DNA of 64,000 nucleotides from Paenibacillus sp. JCM 18996 (GTDB lineage Bacteria; Bacillota; Bacilli; Paenibacillales; NBRC-103111). The notes beneath the pieces were generated by a model. It searched no databases, had not been told where the DNA came from, and worked only from the letters and a program-made list of their open reading frames with translations. Below, one piece after another: positions 19,930 through 30,985 of this stretch (the first letter of the stretch is position 1; every line of letters starts with the position of its first letter). A program made the position numbers and the translations under genes. The stretch is taken from assembly GCA_001313085.1 (NCBI GenBank), contig BBFE01000008.1, positions 1-64,000 of the forward strand. Direction: 5' to 3'.

Positions 19930-20747
19930 ATGACGGATTCCAAAAGGATCCAGACCGTATACGTTGTTTCGGACTCGGCAGGGGACACGGGAGAATCCGT
20001 CGTCAGGGCGGCGGCCGTGCAGTTTTACCCGCACACGATCGATATCCGCAGGTCGCCGTTCATCATTGATCCTTCGGATATCGATCATGTGATCCGCGAA
20101 GTGATCAAGACCGGTGCGGTTATCGCCTTTACCTTGGTGATACCGGAACTGCGGACTCACCTGATCAGGGAAGCGCGCAAGCACAGCATTACCTATATCG
20201 ATCTGTTGGGACCTATGATAGCTGTTCTGGGAGAAGCCATACATGAGGAACCCCGTCATCTGCCGGGAAAGATCCACCCTCTGGACGAGGATTATTTCAA
20301 GAAGGTGGAGGCCGTAGAGTTTGCGGTGAAATATGATGACGGCAGAGACTTCAGCGGCATCACCCAGGCCGATGTGGTGTTGGTGGGAGTGTCGCGGACC
20401 TCCAAGACGCCGCTTTCGATGTATCTGGCTCATAAAAAAAATACAAAGTGGCCAACGTACCGCTTGTGCCCGAGCTGGCTCCGCCGGAATCCCTGTTCAC
20501 CGTGCCGAGGCATAAGGTGTTCGGCCTCAGGATCAATCCGGACAAGCTGAATATGATCCGCAAGGAACGGTTGAAGACTCTGGGCTTGGCGGACAACGCG
20601 ATTTATGCGGATTCCGAGCGCATTCACCAGGAGCTTAAATACGCGGACGGCATTATGTCCAGGATCGGCTGCGTGGTCATCGATGTGTCCAACAAAGCGG
20701 TGGAGGAAACAGCCAGCCTGATTCAGGATTTTATCAGAAATGTGTGA
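19930..20747 (+). CDS. yqfL: Pyruvate, phosphate dikinase regulatory-type kinase/phosphorylase (YqfL)
   Basis: Family DUF299/PSRP: ADP-dependent kinase and Pi-dependent phosphorylase regulating PPDK or PEP synthase. The start after GGAAGGTG gives [20 protein letters not shown], and the P-loop-like [16 protein letters not shown] is complete. An eight-A run at 20433-20440 (six expected) breaks the frame before [19 protein letters not shown]. Corrected length is about 272 residues. In B. subtilis YqfL sits in the same position and affects CcpN activity. Whether this genome has PPDK is not visible here. Confidence 0.9.
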
Positions 20748-20873
20748 AGGATGTCACAGTTTATTCAAGCTTTATTTCCCGGTTGGGATTTATTGCTTAC
20801 AGAAGCAGGATTTTTTTGCTTTCCCATCGTATATAATATTACGGCAGGACTTTAGTTGGAAAACGGTGGTTTC

Positions 20874-21335
20874 ATGCAATCCAGAATAATGGTAGATGCG
20901 GACGCTTGTCCGGTGAAAAAAAGAGATCATCCAGCCGGGGCCCAGTACGGAGCGGCAGTTTGGATGATCGCTTCTTATGATCACCGTTTGTCGGAGCATG
21001 CGGGTGTACAGGTGGTCCAGGTCGACAGCTCCGACCAATCGGTGGATTTGTATATTGCCAACCGCATCCATCCCCGGGATGTGCTTGTTACGCAGGATTT
21101 CGGGCTTGCGGCTATCGGTCTCGGCAAAGGAGCCGTTGCCATCTCCAACCGGGGGCAGATTTACGACAACGCAACAATTGAGTTTCTGCTCGACACCAGG
21201 CACAACCAGGCAAGGAAGCGCCGAAGCGGCAAGCATACGAAAGGTCCGAAGCCTTTCACGGAAGAGGACCGCAAACATTTTCTACAAAACCTGACAAAAG
21301 TTTTAACAACGTTGCAGGAGAATGAAACGCTGTAG
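20874..21335 (+). CDS. yaiI: UPF0178/DUF188 protein (YaiI/YqxD)
   Basis: PIN-like fold protein of unknown activity, found between yqfL and dnaG. MQSRIMVDADACPVKK, then HPRDVLVTQDFGLAAIGL and RKRRSGKHTKGPKPFTEEDR, are diagnostic. Although the ORF looks intact, residues RDHPA after the VKK stretch should read EIIQA. An extra A at about 20917 and a lost G about 15 bases later cancel each other, leaving five wrong residues. Start is ATG rather than the upstream in-frame TTG. Confidence 0.9.
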   Translation: MQSRIMVDADACPVKKRDHPAGAQYGAAVWMIASYDHRLSEHAGVQVVQVDSSDQSVDLYIANRIHPRDVLVTQDFGLAAIGLGKGAVAISNRGQIYDNATIEFLLDTRHNQARKRRSGKHTKGPKPFTEEDRKHFLQNLTKVLTTLQENETL

Positions 21336-21375
21336 CGAATAGTTATAAGTGTTAATTTGAACGAAGGTGGATAGG

Positions 21376-23214
21376 ATGAGTAACGGGCGAATTCCCGATG
21401 AAGTTATTGAAGCTGTCCTAAAGCACCACGATATTATTGATGTCGTCGGCAAATACGTTCATCTCACCAAGCAGGGCCATACGATGAAAGGGCTGTGTCC
21501 TTTTCACTCCGAGAAAACCCCTTCTTTTACGGTTACGCCCGAGAAACAGATTTTCAAGTGTTTCGCTGCGGCGCCGGCGGCAACGCCATTCATTTTATCA
21601 GGGAAATCGAAGGGCTGACCTTCACCGAAGCGGTACGCCAGCTGGCGGAGGAAGCCAATGTCACCTACGGCTTCGAAAGCGTCAGCGAGGAACAGTCCGG
21701 GCAGCAGCGTGAGAAGAACGCGCTTTATGAGGCGTATGAACGGGCAGCCAGATTGTATCAGTACATTCTTATGAATACGGACCAAGGCAGGAAAGCAATG
21801 GAGTATTTGAAGGAAAGGGTTTTTCCGACAAGCTCATTGGAACCTTCGGGATAGGCTACGCTCCTCCCATGTGGGATACGCTGGCTCAGGCTTTGGCCAA
21901 GAACCGGTTTGACATGAAGCTGATGGAGCAGGGCGGCTTGACTTTATCCAAAAAATGACGGCAGCGGTTATATCGACCGATTTCGGGAACGCGTCATGTT
22001 TCCGATTTGGGACGACAAAGGCAGGGTGATCGCTTTTGGCGGACGCGCATTGGCCGATATCCAGCCCAAATACCTGAACAGCCCGGAAACCGTGCTTTTT
22101 TTAACAAGAGCGCGAGCCTGTACAACTTTCATCAAGCCAGGCCCCAGATCCGTAAGACGGAGCAGGCCGTATTATTTGAAGGCTATGTGGATACGATGAA
22201 AGCGTGGGAGGCGGGAGTGCACAACGGGGTAGCGACTATGGGCACGGCGCTGACCGAATCGCATGCGCTCAGGCTCCGCAGAAACGCTTCCCGGGTTGTC
22301 GTGTGCTATGACGGCGATAATGCGGGGCAGACGGCGGCCTTCAAAAGTATTGCAATCCTGGAAAAGTCGGGCTGCGAGGTCCGGATCGCCCTTTTGCCGG
22401 GCGGGCAGGATCCTGATGAATATATCGCCAAATATGGCTCTGAGCGATTCGTACGGGAGATAATTGATCATGCCGTACCGTCGATTAAATATAAACTTCT
22501 TTTTTTTGCGCCGTAATTATAATCTGCAGGAGGATGGCGACCGGCTCCGTTATATCCGGGAAGCGTTAAAGATCGTAGCGAATCTTAATTCGCCGACCGA
22601 GAGGGAGCATTATTTGAAGGACATCTCCTCGGATTTCGATTATTCCTATGAAAATATGAAGCAGGAATTGAGCGAAATCAGGCTCGGCTTCCAAAAAAAA
22701 AGAAAGATTCAGGGATAATAAAGACAATGCGTGGAATAATGTTATGAATAATGAGGGAAGAGCGGAAAAAAACTCCGTCTTTGCTTCCGGCTTTTCATAA
22801 CGCGGAGATCCGGCTGCTGGCCGTGATGATGCACGACAGCGAAGTGGCGCGGCAAGTCGAACAAGAGCTTGGCGCCGCGTTCAATGTGGAAGCTCACGCT
22901 GCGCTCGCCGCCTATTTATACGCTTTCTACGCACAAGGGAACGAGCCCAACACAAGCAAATATTTAGCCGCCTTGGAAGACAGGGCTCTGGAAAGCCTGG
23001 CGAGCTCGATTGCGCTGATGGGTTCGGATCATGGTGCGAATGATAAAGTCATCGCGGATTATATTAGGGAAATCAAGAAATATCCTCAGCAAAGAGCGAT
23101 TGACATGAAAAAAAAGAAGAAATGGTCAGGGCAGAGCGGTCAGGAGATGTTTTGCTTGCCGCGCAAATAGGTAATGAGATAATAGCCCTGGAAAAGCGGT
23201 TGAAATCATTTTGA
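21376..23214 (+). CDS. dnaG: DNA primase
   Basis: Primer synthesis at the replication fork. [20 protein letters not shown], then the CHC2 zinc finger ([11 protein letters not shown] followed, one frame over, by [10 protein letters not shown]), the RNA polymerase/TOPRIM core ([20 protein letters not shown] in corrected form; [29 protein letters not shown]) and the C-terminal helicase-binding domain. Frame changes fall near 21556, 21820, 21950, 22098, 22500, 22695, 22765 and 23108. The true C-terminus is [14 protein letters not shown] to ALEKRLKSF. Corrected length is about 609 residues. It precedes rpoD, the macromolecular-synthesis arrangement of Bacillales. Confidence 0.94.
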
Positions 23215-23259
23215 CTTTATAATGATTTGTGACTTTCCAGGGAGGAGGGGGTTGAAAGA

Positions 23260-24380
23260 ATGGCGAACGACCAACATACTGAACTTGACAGTGAATTGAC
23301 CTTGGAACAGGTGAAAGAACAGCTGATAGAGTTCGGTAAAAAAACGTTCATCGTTGACTTACAAAGATATTATGGAGAAGCTTGCTCCGTTTGAACAGGA
23401 CGCTGAGCAGATAGACGAATTTTTTTGAACAGCTCTCCGAGATGGGAATAGATGTAGGCAACGATTCGGATGAGGAATTAACAATGGGGCAGGATGAACA
23501 GGAGCCGGATGAATTCCGGTTTGACGACGACCTTTCCCTGCCGCCGGGCATCAAGATCAACGATCCGGTGCGGATGTATCTGAAAGAAATCGGCCGTGTG
23601 CCTCTTCTTTCCGCAGATGACGAAGTGGATTTGGCGAAGCGCATCGAGCAGGGGGACGAGGAAGCGAAGCGCCGCCTCGCGGAAGCCAACCTTAGGTTGG
23701 TCGTTTCGATCGCCAAACGCTACGTCGGCCGCGGAATGCTGTTCCTCGACCTCATCCAGGAAGGGAATATGGGTCTGATCAAGGCGGTGGAGAAATTCGA
23801 CCACACCAAAGGATACAAGTTCAGCACCTATGCTACCTGGTGGATTCGGCAGGCCATTACCCGCGCGATCGCCGACCAAGCAAGAACGATCCGGATTCCG
23901 GTGCATATGGTCGAAACGATCAACAAGCTGATCCGGGTTTCCCGCCAGCTGCTGCAGGAATTGGGGCGTGAACCGACGCCGGAAGAAATCGCCAAAGAGA
24001 TGGATCTTTCCACGGACAAGGTGAGAGAGATTATGAAGATAGCGCAGGAACCTGTTTCTTTGGAAACTCCGATCGGAGAAGAGGACGACTCTCATCTGGG
24101 GGATTTTATAGAGGATCAGGAGGCTCTCGCTCCGGCGGACGCGGCTGCTTACGAGCTGCTGAAGGAACAGTTGGAGGATGTGCTGGACACACTGACGGAG
24201 AGAGAAGAGAATGTGCTTCGGCTTCGTTTCGGCCTCGATGACGGGCGCACCCGCACGCTTGAGGAAGTGGGCAAGGTGTTCGGCGTCACCCGCGAACGGA
24301 TTCGCCAGATTGAAGCGAAGGCTCTTAGAAAGCTGAGGCATCCAAGCCGCAGTAAAAGATTGAAGGATTTTCTGGAATAA
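23260..24380 (+). CDS. rpoD: RNA polymerase primary sigma factor SigA
   Basis: Housekeeping sigma factor. ATG after [29 protein letters not shown], then two breaks at A and T runs (near 23338 and 23421, one extra base each), and an open frame to the stop. Regions seen: 1.2 ([16 protein letters not shown]), 2 ([34 protein letters not shown]), 3 ([14 protein letters not shown]) and 4 ([39 protein letters not shown]). Corrected length is about 373 residues. The strongest argument that the indels are artefacts: the cell cannot lack this protein. Confidence 0.97.
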
Positions 24381-24387
24381 AAGCCCT

Positions 24388-24428
24388 TAGAACCTTGCTT
24401 GTTCATCCGGCAGGGTTCTTTTTTTTAT
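24388..24428 (+). terminator. Terminator after rpoD
   Basis: AGAACCTTGC and GCAGGGTTCT form a stem with a nine-base loop and an eight-T tail just after the rpoD stop. Confidence 0.85.
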
Positions 24429-24505
24429 GTAAAAAAAAGATGTCCGGTTTAGCCGATATACTGGTTATGTGAAGAACCATCTCTCACAGGATAAGAGGTG
24501 ATCCA

Positions 24506-25339
24506 ATGGAACCGGAGAAGCGAAAGATCATTGTAAATGAGATCGACAATTGGCGTAAAAGCAAGCTGCTGCCTGAGCAGTACTGCGATTTCTTGTTAAA
24601 TCTGTATTTGGAGGATCCTGCTGAACGGCCCAAAAAAAAGCTGTTAGGCATATCCACCGTATCCATAATGAACAGCGGTTGGAAAAGTTGGATCCTAGTA
24701 ATTTCCAGTATTGCACTTATTTTCTTATACGTTCTCAATTTTACCTCTTTTGGTCTTCCTTTGCAAATCGCTTCGGGAGCGCTGCTTCTCATTATTTTAT
24801 ATTGGGCCGGTGCAAGGCTGCAGGCGGCACGCCTGTGTTCTCGCTTACGATCTTCGGCATTGCTTGTGTTCTGCTGCTGTTCCTCGGAATTTATTTAATG
24901 GATCTGCATGGAGTGCGTGAAGCGGGTTATTACCAAATCTTGCTTGCCATATGCTCGATCATCTGGATTGCTACCGGTTTCGCGGCCAGACAATTTGCAT
25001 TGCATCTTTGCGGTTGGTTCGGCCTGCTGCTGATCTATGTTTGGGTGCTGCATGAGCAGCCCGGAATGAACCTGCTCATGGTCCAGGCCGCGCTGTCGCC
25101 GCTGAGTTTTGTGTTCGGGTGGTTAGGATGGCTGATCCAGAGGAAAATTAAAGCTGCGGGTGGAGCTCTTTTCGTTGCAGGATGCTTTGCTTGGTTTATG
25201 CCTGAAATTTATGGTATGTTATATGCTGCGGAGATGTTGAAGCCATACCTACAGATCATGTGGTTGGGCAAAATCGTAACCGCCGGGCTGGTGCTGTTCT
25301 TTTTTTTGCGAAAAAAAATGGATAGAATGGGTTGCATAA
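24506..25339 (+). CDS. Multi-pass membrane protein, unknown
   Basis: The N-terminal cytoplasmic part (ENEIDNWRKSKLLPEQYC-like stretch; IDNWRKSKLLPEQYCDFLLN) is followed by about eight membrane helices (SWILVISSIALIFLYVL, VFSLTIFGIACVLLLFLGIY, FGLLLIYVWVLHE, LGKIVTAGLVLFFF). The 'I..W....ll.eqyc..L...Y' start is reminiscent of DUF2157-like membrane proteins, but I am not certain. Frame changes are near 24830 and at the A run 25311-25318, after which it ends WIEWVA with TAA one base before the trmK start. The pairing with trmK suggests cotranscription. No catalytic motif is visible. Confidence 0.7.
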
Positions 25340-26104
25340 ATGGTAAAATTATCTGAAAGGCTTTATCGAATAGCTGAGCAAGTCCCGCCTGGAAGCGTTC
25401 TTGCGGACATAGTCGGACCATGCGTTGCTGCCCACTTTTTTGGTGCAGCAGGGGCGGGTTGAGAAAGCGGTCGCGGGAGAATTGAATCCCGGCCCTTACG
25501 AGGCGGCTGTGAAGCAAGTGAAGGAAGCCGGGCTGGAGGCCCAAATCGACGTTCGCCGCGGTGACGGGTTGTCCGTTATTTTGCCCGGCGAAGCCACCTG
25601 CGTCTCGATCGCGGGCATGGGCGGAAGCCTGATCGCTTCGATCCTGCAGGCTGGTGCGGACCGGCTGCACGGGGTGCACACGCTTGTGCTGCAGCCGAAC
25701 GTGGGTGAAGAAGCGGTCAGGAAGTGGCTGCTGGAACAGCGGTGGCTGCTTGTGAAAGAAGAGATCCTTGAGGAAGACGGCAAGATTTATGAGATCCTGA
25801 CCGCAGAGCGTTCGGATGACGCGGAGCAAGCCAATAAAGAGCTTTATTCAACATGCAACATTGGGTCCGGCAAAGCCTGCCTTGTTTCGGAAGAGCGGCT
25901 TCTCGGCATGGGCCTTATTTGATCCGGCAAAGCTCGCCGGTTTGGATGCGCAAATGGGAGCTTGAAATAAGGAAGCTGGAATTCATTCGGGCAAGGTTGG
26001 CTTTGTCGCAGCTCGAAAGCTCCAAGATGAAGGAACGGGAGCTAGAGCGGGAGATTGAAGAATTAAGGGGGATACTCGCTTGCTTGCAAACGGACAAACG
26101 GTAA
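25340..26104 (+). CDS. trmK: tRNA (adenine(22)-N(1))-methyltransferase
   Basis: SAM-dependent enzyme making m1A22 in tRNA. Start MVKLSERLYRIAEQVPPGSV. A loss of bases near 25411 garbles the SAM motif, which should read DIGSDHALLPTFLVQQG. Then CVSIAGMGGSLIASIL, LQPNVGEEAVRKWLLEQRW and ILEEDGKIYEIL, all typical. Another shift near 25910 leads to the C-terminal coiled-coil helix (REIEELRGILACLQTDKR in part). Length is about 254 residues. It overlaps the start of the following NIF3 gene, the same order as yqfN-yqfO in B. subtilis. Confidence 0.9.
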
Positions 26105-27200
26105 TCCAGCTGTTCGAGGAACTGGCTCCCAAGCATTTGGCGGTGCCTGACGATAAAATCGGCCTTCAGCTGGGTACCTCCGGAAGGAAATCCGCAAGGT
26201 GCTCGTCACTTTGGACGTGACCGAAGCTGTGGCGGAAGAAGCGATACGTGTCGGCGCGGATTTGATCATTGCCCATCATGCCATTATTTTTTTTCGTCCG
26301 CTGCGGAATCTGCAGACAGACTCTCCCGCCGGGCGTCTGTATGAAAAGCTGATCAAGCATGATATTGCGGTTTACATAGCACATACGAATCTGGATGTTG
26401 CCGAGGGCGGCGTGAATGACCTTATGGCTGGTGCCTCGGCCTGGAGTCCACGAGCGCCCTGGAGAACATCCATACGGAAAAGCTGAAGAAGCTGGTCGTT
26501 TTTTTTGTCCCGGAGGAGCACCACGAGAAAGTGCTTGACGCTTTGTTCCAGGCGGGGGCGGGGTGGATCGGCAATTACAGCGATTGTTCTTTTAATATCG
26601 CCGGTACGGGTACCTTTAAGCCGATGGAAGGAACAGATCCGTTTATCGGAAAACAAGGAAAGCTTGAGAAGGTGCCGGAGATCCGCATCGAGATAGTTGT
26701 TCCTGAAAGCATGGAGCGCAAAGCGGTGCAGGCCATGCTCAAAGCGCACCCTTATGAGGAAGTGGCTTACGACTTGTATCCGATGGACCTTAAAGGCAGG
26801 AACTTCGGATTAGGGCGTGTGGGCAAGCTTCCGGAAGCGGTAGAACTGCGAACGCTGGCGGGCGATGTAAAGAGAGCTTTTGAGGTTTCCCATGTCCGCG
26901 TAGTCGGTAATTTAAACCGTTCCGTGCGTAAAATCGCTGTGCTCGGCGGCTCCGGACGCGATTACGTCAGACACGCTTTATTCGCCGGAGCTGATGTGCT
27001 TGTCACTGGCGATATTGATTTTCATACCGCGCAGGACGCACTGGCCGCGGGACTGTCAATTATCGATCCGGCCACCATGCCGAGAAAATCATGAAGAAAG
27101 CCTCGGCTGAGTTTTTGCAAAAAAAAGCTCGCAGAGCGAAAGTACGAAACCGACGTTCAAGTGTCCGCTGTGGACACGGAGCCGTTCCAGTTTTTTGTAA
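26080..27200 (+). CDS. yqfO: NIF3-like dinuclear metal hydrolase (YqfO)
   Basis: NIF3/DUF34 family with a PII-like insert. TTG start gives MLANGQTVIQLFEELAPKHL, with AAGGGGGA upstream, overlapping trmK by 25 bases. Metal-binding strings DLIIAHHAIIF, AVYIAHTNLDVAEGGVND and, at the end, DVLVTGDIDFHTAQDAL are present. The insert between them (KLVVFVPEEHHEKVLDALF to HPYEEVAYDLYPM) is the PII-like domain of Gram-positive homologues. Frame changes near 26180, 26440, 26498 and 27080. The final six-T run hides the true end QFL-TAA. Molecular role unsettled; annotations as GTP cyclohydrolase 1 type 2 are not well supported. Confidence 0.9.
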
Positions 27201-27225
27201 TGGCAAAGCTGGTATGAAGCTGCAG

Positions 27226-27254
27226 TTGTTTTCTGCATGGATTCACTGTATACT
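27226..27254 (+). promoter_or_regulatory. Sigma-A promoter for rnpB
   Basis: TTGTTT and TATACT are exactly 17 bases apart, ending about 8 bases before the predicted 5' end of the RNase P RNA. Confidence 0.85.
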
Positions 27255-27267
27255 AGCAATTGTGTGT

Positions 27268-27682
27268 TAGGGAAGTTTAACAGACAATCGCTGGCGGCGA
27301 TAAGCGCGAGAGGAAAGTCCGGGCTCCATAGGGCAGGATGCTGGATAACGTCCAGTCAGCGCGAGCTGAAGGATAGTGCCACAGAAATGGACCGCCGATG
27401 GCGCGCACCGCATGGTGCCGCACAGGCAAGGATGGAACCGTGGTGTAAGAGACCACGAGGAATACTGGTGACAATATTCCTGGTAAACCCCATCTGGAGC
27501 AAGACCTAAGAGGGACGCAGCCGTCTGCGCGGCGGCAGCCTTAGCCCGAGGCGCGTCCGGGTTGGTCGCTTGAGCCTGCTGGCAATAGCAGGCCTAGATA
27601 GATGATTGTCGCTTCAACGGTGGGAGGGAAGAGCCCGTTTGGACCACTGGAAGTACAGAACCCGGCTTACGGAAAACTTCTT
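27268..27682 (+). ncRNA. rnpB: RNase P RNA (Bacillus type B)
   Basis: Catalytic RNA of tRNA 5'-end maturation. Conserved blocks in order: GAGAGGAAAGTCCGGGCTCC, AGGGCAGGATGCTGGATAAC, GAGCAAGACC and, near the end, ACAGAACCCGGCTTAC. The terminal GAAGTTT and AAACTTC pair to form P1. The length of about 410 nt and the layout fit the type B class of Bacillales. Protein-coding ORFs drawn through it are spurious. Its promoter overlaps the end of the NIF3 gene, and a terminator follows. Confidence 0.95.
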
Positions 27683-27708
27683 TTACTCAAGCACACCTTT
27701 TATAATAT

Positions 27709-27743
27709 GGGAAAACCGCCGTTGATCGGCGGTTTTTTCTTTA
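27709..27743 (+). terminator. Terminator after rnpB
   Basis: AAAACCGCCG TTGAT CGGCGGTTTTTT: nine-base-pair stem, small loop and a T run. It can also serve the minus-strand protease gene that ends nearby. Confidence 0.9.
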
Positions 27744-27765
27744 TGTCTAATTTTCAAAGTTTCCG

Positions 27766-29651
27766 TTACTTGGACGCCGTTTTATCCAAACCAGCGGCGA
27801 AGCCATGCAGGCAGCAGGAGTCGGGCCGCGGCGGGTTCGTTTCATTGTTGACGGCCGGTGATACGCTTTGTTTGGTGGCCAGCTGCAGCGCACTTGCCAC
27901 GTCAATCTCACCGAATCCGTAGTACGGATCCCTTCCCTTTGGCCCCAGGTCTTTGGCCGATTGCCTGATGACCTCCATTACTTCGGTGTTCTTGAGGTCC
28001 GGGTTGGCCGCGCGGATTAAGGCGGCCAGAGCCGTCACATGCGGGCTGGCCATCGAGGTGCCGGACAGCGCTGCGTACTGGTTATGCGGATAAGTGCTCG
28101 CGATATTCACTCCCGGAGCGCTCACGCCGATGTAATCGCCATAGTTGGAGAAGCTCGCCTTCTTTTTTTTCTGCGAGTCGGTAGCGGCCACAGCCAGTAC
28201 TTCCGGATAGGCCGCAGGATACCCCGGCTCGGAGGAATTGTCGTTACCGCTGGCGGCGATCAGCACGACATCCTTGTCAAACGCGTAGCGGATCGCGTCA
28301 TGCAGGAACTGCGCATTGGCGTAGTTGCCCAGGCTCATATTGATGACTTTCGCTCCATGGTCTGCCGCCCATATAATTCCTTCCGCAACCGAGTAAGTAT
28401 TTCCGGTTCCCGAGGAGTCCAGTACCTTAACGGGCATGATTTTACCGAACCAGTTCATGCCGGCTATGCCTATGCCGTTGTTCACGTTCGCTGAGATCAC
28501 ACCCGACACGTGGGTGCCGTGGCCGACATCGTCCATAGGCCTGCTTCCCCGGTCGATGAAGTTATAGCCTGGCGCTAGCCTGCCCTGCAGGTCGGCGTGG
28601 TCCATGTCTACGCCCGTGTCGACGACACCCACAATAACGTCCGACGCCCCCTTGTTCAGCGCCCACCCCCGTTCCGTATCAATATTGGGAAGGTTCCATT
28701 GATATCTGCTGTACAGCGTATCGTTCGGAGTGATCACTTTCGGATCCACCGGTGTGAGCGGCGACGCCGTTTCGTTGGTTAAATAAAGAAAGTGCGGCTC
28801 GGAGTAATGGACATTCCAATTGTTAAAATATTGCATCAGCTGGCGGGCTTCCATAGTCTTGGAACGGAACACGTAATTATGGCCAAGCTTGCGCATATGC
28901 TCCGACTGGATCTCCGACTGGATCTGTTTTAACTGCTCATCCGTCGGCGGAGTACGGAATTTGACGACCACCTCGTTCTTATGATAATGCGAAACACCTT
29001 GGTTATCCTCCGGATGGTTCACTTTCACGTCCTGAAGCGTATGAGGCTCCACTGTCTTGATTTTATAATTCCCGCTGTTCGGAAAAGTAGCGATCCTCAG
29101 ATTTTTTCACCTGATGGTCTTTGACTTGCTTCAAAATCTGCTGATGCACGACGGCAATCAAGGATGCCTTCCCGTCTGCGGTCGGGACTTCGGCTACCAT
29201 GTAAGGCTCGCCGTCTTTTTTCAATCGTCTTTGACAGAAAAGTCTCGCCGCGTTTGGCGTTTTCCTTGGCCTTCGCCAAATCGGCTGAAGCCAATTGGTT
29301 GACCGCGCCGTTCGGCTCGCCTGCCACAATCGCCTGGGTGAGGTCCTGGTTGTTGTCCGACCAATAGATCGTCTTCATATGGGGATGTTCCTTTTGAAGC
29401 TTCTTCAGAGCCTGCGCAACCTGCTGCTTTCCACCCCCCAAATCCCGGGCCGTCTGCTGCAATGACAAAATACATTGGGATCTGCACAAGTCGTCTGTCG
29501 CCTGGATATCTTTGGACAAAAGGGTATGCTTCGCCTTCATCTCCGTTTCCGGATCCGGTGTCACCCGCCGATTGCGCTCTACCGCCCCTCTAGGGAGCAA
29601 AAGGACTCCGCACAGCATAATTAAAAGTAAGGTCATCGTATAGCGCCACAT
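27766..29651 (-). CDS. Secreted S8 (subtilisin-like) serine peptidase
   Basis: Extracellular protease. The start gives a basic N-terminus and a hydrophobic signal (MTLLLIMLCGVLLLPRG). About 200 residues of uncharacterised N-terminal domain follow, then a propeptide-like inhibitor I9 segment (HKNEVVVKFRTPPTDEQLKQ) and the catalytic domain with VVDTGVDMDHADL (Asp), GHGTHVSGVISA (His) and GTSMASPHVTALAAL (Ser). ASGNDNSSEPGYPAAYPEVL is the oxyanion-hole region. Frame changes at T runs near 29217 and 29103 split it in three. Corrected length is about 627 residues. A short non-conserved tail follows the last helix. No cell-wall anchor is seen. Transcribed opposite to its neighbours. Confidence 0.9.
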
Positions 29652-29878
29652 TAGTAAACTCCTCCTTCAGCCCAATCAGGGCAAAGATGTTATGGTTTAG
29701 AGTTTACCGCGCAGACAGATTTATGCTTTTCTCGTTTTGGTGACTTTTTTCAAGATAAAAAAAACCGCTCGCCTCTTATTACTTTTCCCTCGTTTTTTTT
29801 ATGGTAGGATATAAAGAGTATGCTTAATCACACTTCTGCACTTATACGCTTTTATTTTGAAGGAGATGTCTTATCCAG

Positions 29879-30384
29879 ATGCCTGTTAATAATGTCAAAA
29901 AATCTTTCAGAATCTACCAGAACCAAATTGAAAGTGGCCATCGCCAAAATGGAGCTGTTTCTCAATAACCATTCCTTAGCCGGTTTGAATAAAGAAAATG
30001 ACAGCGCCATGGATGATTTTTTACCGGGGGTATTTATCCGATACAAGACATTTGCTTGTCTTTTGCGAAGTGGCTTACGAGAAATTGGGAGTGAGCCTGC
30101 GGCGCCCGAATTTCAATGTCGATTATGCCGAAAAAAATGCTGTATGAGGTTTATCACAGCTGTGTCAACAGTTTTTTTCTATCCCAGGAACGAGTGTTAC
30201 TCCGAAGACGGCCGGTATGCCTATACGGGACAGGACGCGATCCGTTTCCGCAAAAAAGCCGGTGCGCGAGGTAAGGGATTTAACGATTGAGCTGTCCAAA
30301 GTGTTTGAGGTGCTGCGGGAAGACCTGTCTTACTACGAGACGGATTATATCACCCAGAAACGCATGCAGGGCGAGAAGGTTTAA
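29879..30384 (+). CDS. YpuI-like protein (DUF3907)
   Basis: Corrected reading: LSESTRTKLKVAIAKMELFL, YRGYLSDTRHLLVFCEVAYE, LGVSLRRPNFNVDYAEKMLY, SFFYPRNECYSEDGRYAYTG, then RDLTIELSKVFEVLREDLSY. The second half is characteristic of the B. subtilis YpuI family. Frame changes lie at A/T runs near 29902, 30019, 30130, 30172 and 30251. The chosen ATG requires one extra A at 29899-29904; a GAAGGAG lies 13 bases upstream, a long spacing, so the start is uncertain. Function unknown. Divergent from the protease gene, with an AT-rich 220-base promoter region between them. Confidence 0.75.
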
Positions 30385-30393
30385 GCGTAACTA

Positions 30394-30424
30394 TGCAGGT
30401 GCCGAGGAGGCATCTTTTTTTTTT
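30394..30424 (+). terminator. Terminator after the YpuI-like gene
   Basis: GGTGCC GAGGA GGCATC, a six-base-pair stem with one wobble, followed by nine T. Confidence 0.75.
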
Positions 30425-30466
30425 GTCGCAGCAAATTATGCAAGCGATTTCTGCGGAGAAAGGAGG

Positions 30467-30604
30467 CTTGCTAAAAAAGAATGGGTTTGCGCTGAGAAGA
30501 TTTGCTTTTGCAGGATTGCTTGCGGTGTCCGGGTGGTTACTGCCTGCCAGGATGTGGAGCGCAATCCACGAAATGCACGGCAGGCCGGGCTGTCGTAAAG
30601 CATA
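30467..30604 (+). CDS. Possible short hydrophobic peptide
   Basis: Starting at TTG just after an AAAGGAGG string, the frame reads LLKKNGFALRRFAFAGLLAV and SGWLLPARMW, a basic region plus one hydrophobic segment, about 45 residues in all. The ribosome site is too close to the TTG, so the true start is unclear. No family is recognised. Listed only because of the strong ribosome-site-like sequence. Confidence 0.25.
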
Positions 30605-30646
30605 ACGCCTCTGCGAAACGGGAACATTGTAAAAGGGGTGATGATA

Positions 30647-30865
30647 ATGACAAAGCCAATTGTAAAGTGCAGCGTACAGAACTGTAACTATTGGGCACAG
30701 GGGAACAACTGTAACGCCGATTCCATTATGATTGAGATCGACCAGCATGCGAATATGAATTTCAACGAGGAGTTTGGCGGAGAAGCTTATGACACGGCTC
30801 ATCAGGATCATGCGTCTTCCGCCCGCAGCACGTGCTGCCATACTTTTGAACCGAAGAAGTCTTAA
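30647..30865 (+). CDS. DUF1540 domain protein
   Basis: Intact 72-residue Cys-rich small protein. KCSVQNCNYWAQGNNCNA and STCCHTFEPKK hold the conserved cysteines of DUF1540, which likely bind a metal. Start ATG after AAAAGGGGTGAT is preferred to the two ATGs just upstream. DUF1540 proteins are common in spore formers; function unknown. Followed by a terminator. Confidence 0.85.
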   Translation: MTKPIVKCSVQNCNYWAQGNNCNADSIMIEIDQHANMNFNEEFGGEAYDTAHQDHASSARSTCCHTFEPKKS

Positions 30866-30874
30866 GAAGGAATG

Positions 30875-30901
30875 GCGGAGCCCGAAAGGGGCTTTTTTTT
30901 A
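30875..30901 (+). terminator. Terminator after the DUF1540 gene
   Basis: AGCCC GAAA GGGGCT with a GNRA-type loop and eight T. Confidence 0.85.
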
Positions 30902-30985
30902 AGTTTCTGCTGCTGTCCCGAATTTCTCATATTCGCCGAAAGCCGCACTCCAATTAAGGGCCTAAATAAACGTGTAAAGGGCTTA

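Noticed and set aside
27237..27509. Protein-coding ORFs inside 27.24-27.65 kb
   Set aside because: The stretch is RNase P RNA, with conserved blocks, P1 pairing, promoter and terminator.
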